In this document: piece by piece, positions 1-6,533 of the stretch
How positions within the stretch are numbered: position 1 is the first letter of the stretch
Layout of the letters: every line of letters starts with the position of its first letter
Source of the DNA: Armatimonadota bacterium
Lineage (GTDB): Bacteria > Armatimonadota > Chthonomonadetes > Chthonomonadales > Chthonomonadaceae
Direction: 5' to 3'
DNA length: 6,996 bases
Assembly (NCBI GenBank): GCA_026392135.1
Contig: JAPLCR010000181.1
Coordinates: 1 to 6,996, forward strand
Translations under genes and position numbers: made by a program
The notes under the pieces: generated by a model
The model's input: the letters and a program-made list of their open reading frames with translations, nothing else
Databases searched by the model: none
What the model was told of the DNA's origin: nothing

Positions 1-60
1 ACCTAAGGACAGGATGAGGGACGGGTACAGATAAGCCTTCCCTATCTCAAACTCGCTCAT
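1..60 (-). CDS. Possible 5' end of a divergent gene, running off the left edge
   Basis: The minus strand reads open from an ATG at 60-58 to the window edge, giving 20 codons that begin MSEFEIGKAY and continue LYPSLILSLG. A polar start followed by a hydrophobic run would suit a membrane protein whose first helix begins here. A GGGGA stretch lies just upstream of the ATG at usual ribosome-binding distance. The same frame is also open upstream of this ATG to another ATG at 189-187, so the start is uncertain. All three plus-strand frames hit stops within the first 35 bases, so no plus-strand gene enters from the left. With so few codons no family can be named, and chance is a real alternative. 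Confidence 0.25.
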   Translation of the reverse strand, partial: MSEFEIGKAYLYPSLILSLG

Positions 61-202
61 ACATTCCCCAATGAGGTGTCGAACGGGGGAAAGGGTTGGG
101 GTTAGGAGGCGGTAGCGGTACAGAGGGCGAATTACTATGCCGCATCGCCTATCTGACAGACTCTCCCAACTCAAATGAAACACACCCATAAGATTTAATG
201 AC

Positions 203-223
203 AGCCCTATCTGAACAGGGGCT
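203..223 (+). other. Short inverted repeat upstream of the reductase gene
   Basis: AGCCC (203-207) can pair with GGGCT (219-223) around an 11-base loop. It is followed by an A-rich stretch and then the reductase start 27 bases later. The left arm overlaps one of three CCTATCT copies in this leader region. It could be a small RNA hairpin in the leader or an operator half-site, but a five-pair stem is near chance expectation. Confidence 0.2.
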
Positions 224-232
224 AAAAAATAT

Positions 233-238
233 AAGGAA
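233..238 (+). promoter_or_regulatory. Weak ribosome binding site of the reductase
   Basis: AAGGAA lies 12 bases before the ATG at 251, a longer spacing than usual. No better purine-rich match is closer, and no other start in this frame sits nearby. Translation may therefore be modest. Confidence 0.4.
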
Positions 239-250
239 CAGTGACACAAT

Positions 251-1198
251 ATGAACTACCGACAGCTGGGTACCTCAGGGCTAAAAGTCTCTGAGATATG
301 TCTTGGAGCATGGATAAATTTTGGCGACAGAATCGACGATTCTGAGACATTCGAGGTCTTGGATGGCGCGATAGACGAAGGAATTGACTTTTTTGATACC
401 GCAGATGTTTATGCCGGAGGCAGGGCAGAAGAGGTGATGGGGCGTTGGATGAAGGGGAAAGCCCGTAGAACACTCACCGTTGCAACGAAGGCGCGAGGGC
501 GTATGTGGGCAGGAGTGAATGGTGAAGGCTTGAGCCGGACGCACCTTATAGACGCTTGTAACGATAGCCTAAGGCGGCTACAGACGGACTATATCGACCT
601 CTATCAGGTTCACTGGCCCGATGCTGAGACTCCTCTTGAAGAGACGATGCGTACTCTGGACGATCTGGTAAAGCAAGGCAAGGTACGCTACATCGGATGC
701 TCAAACTTCGGAGGCGAACTCATAGGTGAGGCGGCACGCATTTCGGAGAATCACAATCTCAATAGATTCGTCTCGTCCCAACCCTACTACAATATGTTGG
801 GGCGCAGCGTTGAGGAGAGTGACGTTCCATGCTGTGTGAAAGAGGGCTTGGGACTGATTCCCTATTCGCCGCTGGCACAAGGACTCCTCTCCGAGAAGTA
901 TCTGGAAGGCAGTATCCCTGCTGGTAGCCGAGGCGTAGGCAATCGGCAGATTGATGAGAACCTGCGGAAACACCTTCCGACAATACAGGCATTGGGCAAG
1001 TTCGCGCACGCCCGCGACCTCACTCTCTCTCAACTTGCGCTGGCATGGCTTCTGCATCAACCCGCAATGACCGCTCCCATCATTGGTGCTACGCGCCCCG
1101 AACAGGTACGCGAAAACGTGAAAGCCTCTGGAGTCAAGCTCTCGCCGGAGGAGCTAGGCGAAATACGAGGCATTCTGAATCTGAAAACAACAGCATAA
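251..1198 (+). CDS. Aldo/keto reductase
   Basis: Complete 315-residue cytosolic oxidoreductase of the aldo/keto reductase superfamily, a TIM barrel that uses NADP(H) to reduce aldehydes and ketones. The N-terminal MNYRQLGTSGLKVSEICLG is the standard first strand. The catalytic tetrad is intact: Asp49 and Tyr54 (DTADVY), Lys80 (TKARG) and His121 (QVHWPD). Cofactor features follow: the Ser151-Asn152 pair (GCSNF), Gln177, the PYSPLAQGLL loop at 204-213, and the C-terminal IIGATRPEQVREN at 277-289 that grips the NADP phosphate. LRRLQTDYIDLY (107-118) is typical of bacterial YhdN/Kv-beta-like branches. Length matches the family norm. The true substrate cannot be read from sequence; many relatives are named by homology only. 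The next gene starts 116 bases downstream with its own promoter, so this may be a single-gene unit. Confidence 0.95.
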   Translation: MNYRQLGTSGLKVSEICLGAWINFGDRIDDSETFEVLDGAIDEGIDFFDTADVYAGGRAEEVMGRWMKGKARRTLTVATKARGRMWAGVNGEGLSRTHLIDACNDSLRRLQTDYIDLYQVHWPDAETPLEETMRTLDDLVKQGKVRYIGCSNFGGELIGEAARISENHNLNRFVSSQPYYNMLGRSVEESDVPCCVKEGLGLIPYSPLAQGLLSEKYLEGSIPAGSRGVGNRQIDENLRKHLPTIQALGKFAHARDLTLSQLALAWLLHQPAMTAPIIGATRPEQVRENVKASGVKLSPEELGEIRGILNLKTTA

Positions 1199-1213
1199 AG
1201 AGAAGTATCTGCG

Positions 1214-1244
1214 TTTCAGCGCATGAAGATGCCCTCCGCTGAAA
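1214..1244 (+). other. Two-tier hairpin after the reductase gene
   Basis: TTTCAGC (1214-1220) pairs with GCTGAAA (1238-1244). Directly inside it GCAT (1221-1224) pairs with ATGC (1229-1232) around a GAAG tetraloop, leaving CCTCC as a one-sided bulge. It begins 16 bases after the stop codon, where a transcript end would be expected. No run of T follows, so it is not a canonical intrinsic terminator. It may instead protect the 3' end of the messenger or be a weak terminator. Confidence 0.4.
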
Positions 1245-1274
1245 GACAAGTGGTCTCAAATTAACAAAAAACCG

Positions 1275-1283
1275 TGTTATAAT
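1275..1283 (+). promoter_or_regulatory. Extended -10 promoter for the large secreted protein
   Basis: TGT followed by TATAAT gives a perfect -10 hexamer (1278-1283) with the TG extension (1275-1276). The -35 region is poor: CTCAAA at 1255-1260 has 17-base spacing, which is acceptable because extended -10 promoters tolerate weak -35 boxes. The preceding stretch is A-rich. Transcription would begin near 1289-1291, upstream of the ribosome binding site at 1304. Confidence 0.6.
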
Positions 1284-1303
1284 GGATTCATTACACCCCT
1301 CTC

Positions 1304-1309
1304 AAGGAG
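1304..1309 (+). promoter_or_regulatory. Ribosome binding site that fixes the start at 1315
   Basis: AAGGAG is a near-perfect Shine-Dalgarno sequence five bases before ATG 1315. The in-frame ATG at 1282 has no such site, and it overlaps the -10 hexamer, so it would not be in the transcript. This decides the start of the large gene. Confidence 0.85.
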
Positions 1310-1314
1310 AAATT

Positions 1315-4300
1315 ATGCCCGCCTCTTCTTTTGCTACACCACAGAGCGGATTACGTTCTACACGCCCCTTTTCTTCATTACGCCGCGCCGCAGTAGGCAT
1401 GAGCCTGTTGCTAGGGTTCAGTCTTCTTTTTGGTTTTGCGAACGCTCAAGCACGCCCGCAAAATAGGACGCACACTCCGACCAAGATTTCTCTATCCAAA
1501 CGGAAGCCGTCCGTGCCAGCGACGCTACGCAATCGCACCTATCCGTATATGCGTTCAGTGTCTGGTTTGAAGCATCATATCGAGCGTCTCGAAGCGAAAT
1601 ACCGTGCCAGTCATCCAAAGGAAGAAGAGGAGCGAGAACGGGAGCGGGAAGGCAGTACGAAGCCAAAAGCCGAGGGCGAAGAAGAGGAAAGTGGTTTAGA
1701 CTACCTTGAAGCCCACCTCTACCGTATGAAACTACGCGCCTATCCTCGCGATGTCGTCAACTGGGGAGCCTACCCTCGCGCCGCATGGCATCGAAGCCTC
1801 ATGCCTCCTGCACGCATCGGCAAAGCGGGGCGGCTTGGCGGTATCAACCCGCATGGAATCTCCGGTAACTGGCAGTTTATCGGTCCCAATAAACTAGATG
1901 TCCCATACCGTACCTACTACGGCGTAGATACGCTCAATGGTCGTGCAAATGCTGTCGCCTTCGACCCTGTCACCCCGCAAACCTACTACATGGGAACCGC
2001 AGGCGGAGGTGTCTGGAAGACTGTGGACGGCGGTGTTACATGGATTCCCCTTAGCGATAACTGGCCCCTCATGCACGTCAGCAGTCTGGCAATAGATCCC
2101 ACCAACAATAAGACGATATACGCCGGTACAGGTGACTTCGATGGTTATGAGGGGAGTGGCTTCGGCATAATGAAGTCTACCGACAGCGGAGCGACTTGGG
2201 TGAATCTCGGGCTGAATGAACTTAGCGGAACCTCTATCAGTGACATCGTGGTAGACCCTGAAAACCCGCAAATTATTACGGTTACGCAAGGTCGACCACC
2301 TAACTGGTGGGGCTATGTGTGGCGTTCCGTTAATGGTGGAGCGACCTGGACAAAAGTCGTCACCGATTTCGGCATCTATAGCGACCTAGCACTCGGAGCG
2401 AAAGACAATACGGGTAAGCGGTATATGTATGCGATTGGCGGACTGAACCCAGGGAGCAGACTGCTTCGCTCTTCGGATAGGGGCGCAACTTGGACGAATA
2501 TCTCTACGCCATTCACAAACGTATATCAGGGCGGTGTGCGTGTTGCTACCTCTAACACGAGTGCTTCAACCGTCTATATTATATCTGGGCACGACCAGAA
2601 AGTCTATAAGAGCGTGGATGCTGGGGCGAACTGGGCAAACATTACCGCAGGCTTCCCCGGCGGTTACAACTGGTCGCAAGCAGATTACGATATTCGCCTC
2701 ACCCTCTCCACACAAACAGTCAATAACGTCACTAAAGACGTTATCTATGTGGGGCTGATAGACCTTGTACAGTCACCGGATGGCGGCTCTACATGGCGTT
2801 CAATAGGAAGCACCTATACCAATAGTGCTATTCTGCACAATGACCAACACAGTATGGCAATTAATCCTGCTAACCCAAACGAAGCACTGGTCGGGTGTGA
2901 TGGAGGCGTATTCTATCTCAACTATCAACCCGATGCGAACACATGGACACTCAAGGGGCTTAACCCGACGGGCGGCGCGACACAGCTCTATCGTATCGCC
3001 GTCAACCCTTCCGACCCCGCGACTGTGTTAGGTGGAGCGCAGGATAACGCCACTCCTTACTCCAATGGCGATACCAGTGACTGGATTAACGTAGGCGGCG
3101 GTGACGGCGGATTCGCTGCAATCTATGATAGTGCCCTCCAGTTTGCTACAGTCCAGTTCCTTGGTATCTATATTACTACCAACGGCTGGCTTAGCGACTC
3201 CTACACGAAGCCCAGTACAGGATCTGATAGCGTTCCCTTTATCGCCCCTATTGCGCTATCGGTAGATGGCAAAACCCTCTATGCTGGAACCAACTACCTC
3301 TACTCATTAGATGTTGCTACCCGTGTATGGACGGCGCGGCTGGGCGCAAAAAAACTAACAACGAACGAACTTACCTATATCGCGGTAGCACCTACGGATG
3401 CCAATCGAATCTACACGGCTGGTGGAGACGGGCAACTCTGGATGACAACGAATAAGGGAACATCGTGGACGGAGATAGACAAAGGAGTCGCCTCGCTTCC
3501 GGGGTACGCCCTAACCTCAATAGCGGTGCATCCTACAAAGCCGAACCAGATACTTGTCACTTTTTCGGGGTCGGGTACAGACCACGTTTTCCTCTGTAAC
3601 GACACAACTGCTGGCGCAAATCGTACTTGGTTGGATGTGAGCGGCGCAGGAGTTACCGGGCTACCAGACATATCACACAACAGTATTGTGTACGATTTAG
3701 ACACGCCCGACACGACATGGTACGTCGGTACAGATGTTGGTGTCTTTGTTACTACGAATGCCGGGGCGACGTGGAGCAATGCGACCAGCCCGCTAGGCTT
3801 GCCGAATGTGGAGGTCTCTGACCTGAAAATCGTACCCGGTAAGTACCTTGTCGCCGGAACATTTGGGCGTGGTATTTGGCGCATCTCTTTGGGTAGCAGC
3901 GTCTCCCCAACGGTTACGGTTAGCCCAACTACTACTGTTGGCGGTGCTATTGCGAAAGGCGTAGTTACTATTCCGACTGCCGCAGGAGTAGGCGGAACGA
4001 CGGTGAGCCTTGAAAGTAGCGCAGTGAGCGTAGCAGCCGTTCCTCAGTCAGTCACCATTCCGGCAGGTGCGAAATCATTTAGCTTTAATGTTCAGACTTT
4101 TGGGGTGGCAAGTAGCACGAACGTAGACATTTCGGCAAGCATCTCCGGTGTCTCCTCCACCGCATCCCTCCGCGTGGTTCCCGCCACTCCTCTCGCCGTA
4201 AAATTCAACCCCGCGGCAGTCATTGGCGGAACCAGCTCTACAGGGACGCTTCTGCTGAACGGTCAGGCTCCTTCCGGCGACCTGATAGTTAATCTCGTGA

Positions 4301-6168
4301 GCGATAACACCGCTGTCACTTTGCCCGCTACAGTCACCGTACCCAGTGGCGCAACCTCTGTCACCTTCACCGCGCAAACCACTGCTGTTACAACACAAAC
4401 AGCGGTAACAGTGACTGCAACCTCTGGCGGAGTTGCGGCAAAGGGCAATCTTCAAGTCTTCCCTGCGTCCGCACTTTCGTTCACCATAACGCCCAACGTA
4501 GTGGTTGGCGGAATCAGCACGAAGGGCAAAGTCACCCTGTCCGGCAAAGCCCCTACAGGCGGAATCGTGGTAACGCTTGCTAGCGATAACCCGAACGCAG
4601 TGCCTCCTGCTACGGCTCTTGTACCTGCGGGTACCAGTTCGGTCACGTTCACCATCGCGACATTGGGGGTAGCCGTTAGCACGAACACAACACTCTCTGC
4701 ATCGGCAAACGGCGCAGTATCCACGACGACCTTACAACTCTTACCGCTCACCCCCGTATCCGTTACGCTTGCGCCATCGTCTGTTGTAGGCGGTAATAGC
4801 TCTAAGGGCACCGTTGTACTGAACGGAGTCGCACCTGTTGGAGGTGCCGTTGTTACGCTAACAAGCGGCGACTCTATCGTAACGATACCTGCAAGCATCA
4901 CCGTTCCCGCAGGCTCTACAAAAATGACCTTCAAAGCGACGACAGTGAAGACGCTCACATCCAAAACGGTAACGGTGACAGCCGTCATCAATAGTGTCTC
5001 CGCGAAGGGGATGCTACAGGTTCTGAAAGCGGGCGATTCCGCGAGCCTCGTTCCCATCTCTGTTACTATAAGCCCCGCACAGGTGACGGGAGGCGTGAAA
5101 GCCACGGGAACCGTGACTCTCTCTGGTCTCGCTCCTACAGGCGGACTGGTTGTGAACCTCTCTAGCTCTTCCAGCGCGGCGACGGTTCCCGCCACGCTGA
5201 CGGTTCCTGCCGGCTCTACGAAAGCGACCTTCTCCGTATCCACCACGCCAGTACCCGCAGACGCAGAGGTAAAAGTGACCGCAACAGCAAACGGAGTGAG
5301 CGTTGAGAGTACGCTCACTCTACTGGCTCCGCGACCTGTTTCGCTAACCCTCAAACCGCCCGTTGTAGTGGGAGGCACCTCCTCCAAGGCAACCGTTGTC
5401 TTTACAGGAAAAATTCCAACAGGCGGTCTCTCTATGACGGTTCAGATTGGCGCGGCTACACAGACCATAACCCTCTCCGCAGGTGCTACGTCCGCAACAT
5501 TTACAGTGCCTACCAGCCCCGTCACTCAGGTGACTTCGCTCAAGGTCTCCGCTACTCTCAGCGGTGCTTCTGTCAGCGCAACGCTAACAGTGTTGCCATC
5601 CGGCAGTAGTAGTCTCTCCTTCGCGCCCCCCTCTGTGACAGGCGGTCTCAAATCAGTAGGTACATTGACACTCTCTGGTAAGGCTCCTACGGGAGGTCTG
5701 ACCTTTAACCTCAGTAGCTCAGATACGGCGACAGCGGCTGTCCCGGCTACTGTTACCGTAGCCGCAGGAGCCTCCATCGCGAACTTTACGGTGACGACCT
5801 TTACAACAGGGGCGGACAAATATGTGACGATAACAGCGACGCAGGGCGCACTCGTCGCCTCTGGATCTCTGCTCGTCACAACGGTGAAGGTGGCTTCTGT
5901 CACCTTCGATAGCCCAACGCTTCAGGGGGGAACCGGTACAAAGGGGACGGTAACGCTGGACGCGCCTGCACCCGCTGGCGGAATCGTTGTCACGCTGGCG
6001 AGCGGAAACAGTGCGGTTACGGTTCCCGCATCACTGGCAGTCAATGCAGGGAGTAAGTCGGCTCGATTTACTGTTAAAACGTCGAAGGTTGGTTTCAACA
6101 CCTCCGTGGTAGTAACGGCGACAGCGAATAGCTCTAGCGCGAAAGGTACTATAAACCTGACACCATAG
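1315..6168 (+). CDS. Large secreted Asp-box beta-propeller protein with eight Ig-like repeats
   Basis: Exported protein of about 1617 residues. Residues 1-46 form a signal peptide: basic stretch to Arg23-Arg24, hydrophobic core MSLLLGFSLLFGF, and cleavage probably after AQA46. Residues 47-184 are a polar, partly helical linker with a Glu/Arg-rich cluster at 102-126. Residues 185 to about 860 form one or two beta-propellers of the sortilin/GH74-like Asp-box type. Asp boxes (S/T-x-D/N-x-G-x-x-W) lie at 235-243, 287-295, 337-345, 385-393, 432-440, 486-494, 710-718 and 812-820. Family-typical motifs also occur: HNDQH (508-512), GGAQDN (573-578) and GGGDGG (594-599), plus a closing strand GTFGRGIWRI. 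Residues 865-1616 are eight Ig-like repeats. No sortase, PEP-CTERM, lipobox or outer-membrane anchor is evident at the ends. Function is inferred as extracellular binding or glycan interaction; enzymatic activity is unproven. Automated annotation might call it a sialidase, exo-alpha-sialidase or WD40/YVTN/BNR repeat protein. Confidence 0.88.
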   Translation: MPASSFATPQSGLRSTRPFSSLRRAAVGMSLLLGFSLLFGFANAQARPQNRTHTPTKISLSKRKPSVPATLRNRTYPYMRSVSGLKHHIERLEAKYRASHPKEEEEREREREGSTKPKAEGEEEESGLDYLEAHLYRMKLRAYPRDVVNWGAYPRAAWHRSLMPPARIGKAGRLGGINPHGISGNWQFIGPNKLDVPYRTYYGVDTLNGRANAVAFDPVTPQTYYMGTAGGGVWKTVDGGVTWIPLSDNWPLMHVSSLAIDPTNNKTIYAGTGDFDGYEGSGFGIMKSTDSGATWVNLGLNELSGTSISDIVVDPENPQIITVTQGRPPNWWGYVWRSVNGGATWTKVVTDFGIYSDLALGAKDNTGKRYMYAIGGLNPGSRLLRSSDRGATWTNISTPFTNVYQGGVRVATSNTSASTVYIISGHDQKVYKSVDAGANWANITAGFPGGYNWSQADYDIRLTLSTQTVNNVTKDVIYVGLIDLVQSPDGGSTWRSIGSTYTNSAILHNDQHSMAINPANPNEALVGCDGGVFYLNYQPDANTWTLKGLNPTGGATQLYRIAVNPSDPATVLGGAQDNATPYSNGDTSDWINVGGGDGGFAAIYDSALQFATVQFLGIYITTNGWLSDSYTKPSTGSDSVPFIAPIALSVDGKTLYAGTNYLYSLDVATRVWTARLGAKKLTTNELTYIAVAPTDANRIYTAGGDGQLWMTTNKGTSWTEIDKGVASLPGYALTSIAVHPTKPNQILVTFSGSGTDHVFLCNDTTAGANRTWLDVSGAGVTGLPDISHNSIVYDLDTPDTTWYVGTDVGVFVTTNAGATWSNATSPLGLPNVEVSDLKIVPGKYLVAGTFGRGIWRISLGSSVSPTVTVSPTTTVGGAIAKGVVTIPTAAGVGGTTVSLESSAVSVAAVPQSVTIPAGAKSFSFNVQTFGVASSTNVDISASISGVSSTASLRVVPATPLAVKFNPAAVIGGTSSTGTLLLNGQAPSGDLIVNLVSDNTAVTLPATVTVPSGATSVTFTAQTTAVTTQTAVTVTATSGGVAAKGNLQVFPASALSFTITPNVVVGGISTKGKVTLSGKAPTGGIVVTLASDNPNAVPPATALVPAGTSSVTFTIATLGVAVSTNTTLSASANGAVSTTTLQLLPLTPVSVTLAPSSVVGGNSSKGTVVLNGVAPVGGAVVTLTSGDSIVTIPASITVPAGSTKMTFKATTVKTLTSKTVTVTAVINSVSAKGMLQVLKAGDSASLVPISVTISPAQVTGGVKATGTVTLSGLAPTGGLVVNLSSSSSAATVPATLTVPAGSTKATFSVSTTPVPADAEVKVTATANGVSVESTLTLLAPRPVSLTLKPPVVVGGTSSKATVVFTGKIPTGGLSMTVQIGAATQTITLSAGATSATFTVPTSPVTQVTSLKVSATLSGASVSATLTVLPSGSSSLSFAPPSVTGGLKSVGTLTLSGKAPTGGLTFNLSSSDTATAAVPATVTVAAGASIANFTVTTFTTGADKYVTITATQGALVASGSLLVTTVKVASVTFDSPTLQGGTGTKGTVTLDAPAPAGGIVVTLASGNSAVTVPASLAVNAGSKSARFTVKTSKVGFNTSVVVTATANSSSAKGTINLTP
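3907..6165 (+). repeat. Array of eight tandem Ig-like protein repeats
   Basis: Eight in-frame units encode residues 865 to the C-terminus: 3907-4185, 4186-4467, 4468-4749, 4750-5052, 5053-5331, 5332-5604, 5605-5886 and 5887-6165. Lengths are 91-94 residues, except unit 4 at 101, which ends in an extra KAGDSASLV linker. The shared pattern is a P-x-x-V-x-GG turn, then KGTVTLSGKAPTGG, then V-x-L-S-S, VPATVTVPAGA, TFTV and a final VTATANG-x-x-x-x-x-L-x-V strand. This is a beta-sandwich signature of the invasin/Ig-like type. Unit 1 lacks the AP-x-GG core and unit 6 is the most degenerate. Matching units differ widely in codon choice, so the duplications are not recent. Confidence 0.85.
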
Positions 6169-6227
6169 ACGGGAACTCTATGTACAAAAAATACTCCAAG
6201 GGGTTGCACTCGCTGTATCTTCGTCTG

Positions 6228-6246
6228 TATCGCATTATTTGTGATA
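6228..6246 (+). other. Small hairpin after the large gene
   Basis: TATCGCA (6228-6234) pairs with TGTGATA (6240-6246) through seven pairs, including one G-U, around a TTATT loop. It lies about 60 bases after the stop codon and 19 bases before a run of eight T. The distance to the T run is too long for a standard intrinsic terminator, but it could contribute to 3'-end formation. Confidence 0.3.
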
Positions 6247-6252
6247 TGGGCA

Positions 6253-6287
6253 GAAGGGGTCTCTCTTTTTTTTATGTGAGAGCCTTC
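6253..6287 (+). terminator. Hairpin with T8 in its loop, possible transcript end of the large gene
   Basis: GAAGG (6253-6257) pairs with CCTTC (6283-6287) and CTCTC (6261-6265) with GAGAG (6278-6282), with GGT bulged on the left arm. The loop contains eight consecutive T (6266-6273). This is ten pairs, better than chance, and sits 84 bases after the stop codon. The T run is in the loop and not after the stem, so it does not fit the classic rho-independent form. Confidence 0.35.
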
Positions 6288-6444
6288 ATTGCGGCGCAAC
6301 CGTAGGTAGGCGGCACCGAGCATACGCAAGGAACTCACGTACTTATGGATGTAGGCATTGAGTGCTAAATTCGTTTCCCGCCGCCGTTCTCAGGCATATC
6401 CTTACCGAGAATTCAAAGCGGTTATAGGAGTAGTGCCCGGACAT

Positions 6445-6510
6445 TGCAACGTTGCTCAATACCCGGATGGACACGGCAAATGCCGTTAAGCCGTCGGGTA
6501 CGTTGTTGCA
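6445..6510 (+). other. Nested inverted repeat in the leader of the last gene
   Basis: TGCAAC (6445-6450) can pair with GTTGCA (6505-6510), and TACCCG (6460-6465) with CGGGTA (6495-6500). Inside, ACGGC (6473-6477) can pair with either GCCGT at 6482-6486, around an AAAT tetraloop, or GCCGT at 6490-6494. The left arm also contains the perfect palindrome GCAACGTTGC (6446-6455). The structure ends 23 bases before the ATG at 6534. It could be a structured 5' leader or a set of operator sites. It matches no riboswitch class that I recognise. Confidence 0.4.
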
Positions 6511-6524
6511 TCGTAATGGAAAGT

Positions 6525-6530
6525 AGAGGA
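6525..6530 (+). promoter_or_regulatory. Ribosome binding site for the gene at 6534
   Basis: AGAGGA lies three bases before ATG 6534, slightly close but usable. An in-frame ATG at 6516 would add MESRGQ but has no purine-rich site before it, so 6534 is preferred. Confidence 0.55.
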
Positions 6531-6533
6531 CAG

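Larger units (their letters stand above)
6169..6533. other. Intergenic region with structured segments and no convincing gene
   Basis: The gap holds a hairpin with a T-run loop near its left end (6253-6287) and an imperfect nested inverted repeat near its right end (6445-6510). A 41-codon plus-strand open frame (6180-6305) overlaps the first hairpin and lacks a good ribosome site. An extended-minus-10-like TGCTAAATT lies at 6363-6371 without a recognisable -35, so the promoter of the downstream gene is not fixed. I see no tRNA, small RNA family or mobile element here. Confidence 0.5.

Noticed and set aside
701..1060. A 119-codon minus-strand frame inside the reductase gene.
   Set aside because: It lies wholly inside a well-supported gene with an intact catalytic tetrad, and its translation shows no domain.
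1337..1452. Arg23-Arg24 in the signal peptide considered as a twin-arginine export signal.
   Set aside because: The residues after the arginine pair (AAVGMS) lack the usual F-L-K pattern, and the core is strongly hydrophobic, which fits the general secretion route better.
4452..5387. A 311-codon open frame on the minus strand inside the repeat array, with further open stretches in the same frame at 4263-4448, 5526-5903 and 5922-6338.
   Set aside because: In this frame, antisense stops would need Tyr, His or Gln codons on the plus strand in particular contexts. The Ig-like repeats contain almost none of these residues, so the frame stays open because of composition. The apparent repeats in its translation mirror the plus-strand repeats.
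3907..6165. Repeats considered as a CRISPR array or recent satellite DNA.
   Set aside because: The period is about 280 bases, the units are diverged at nucleotide level, and they stay in one reading frame with conserved protein positions, which indicates protein domains.
6180..6305. A 41-codon plus-strand frame (starts MYKKYSKGL) directly after the large gene.
   Set aside because: It has only a weak GGGA upstream, overlaps both hairpins at 6228-6287, and resembles no protein that I know. A small basic peptide cannot be excluded, but support is too thin.
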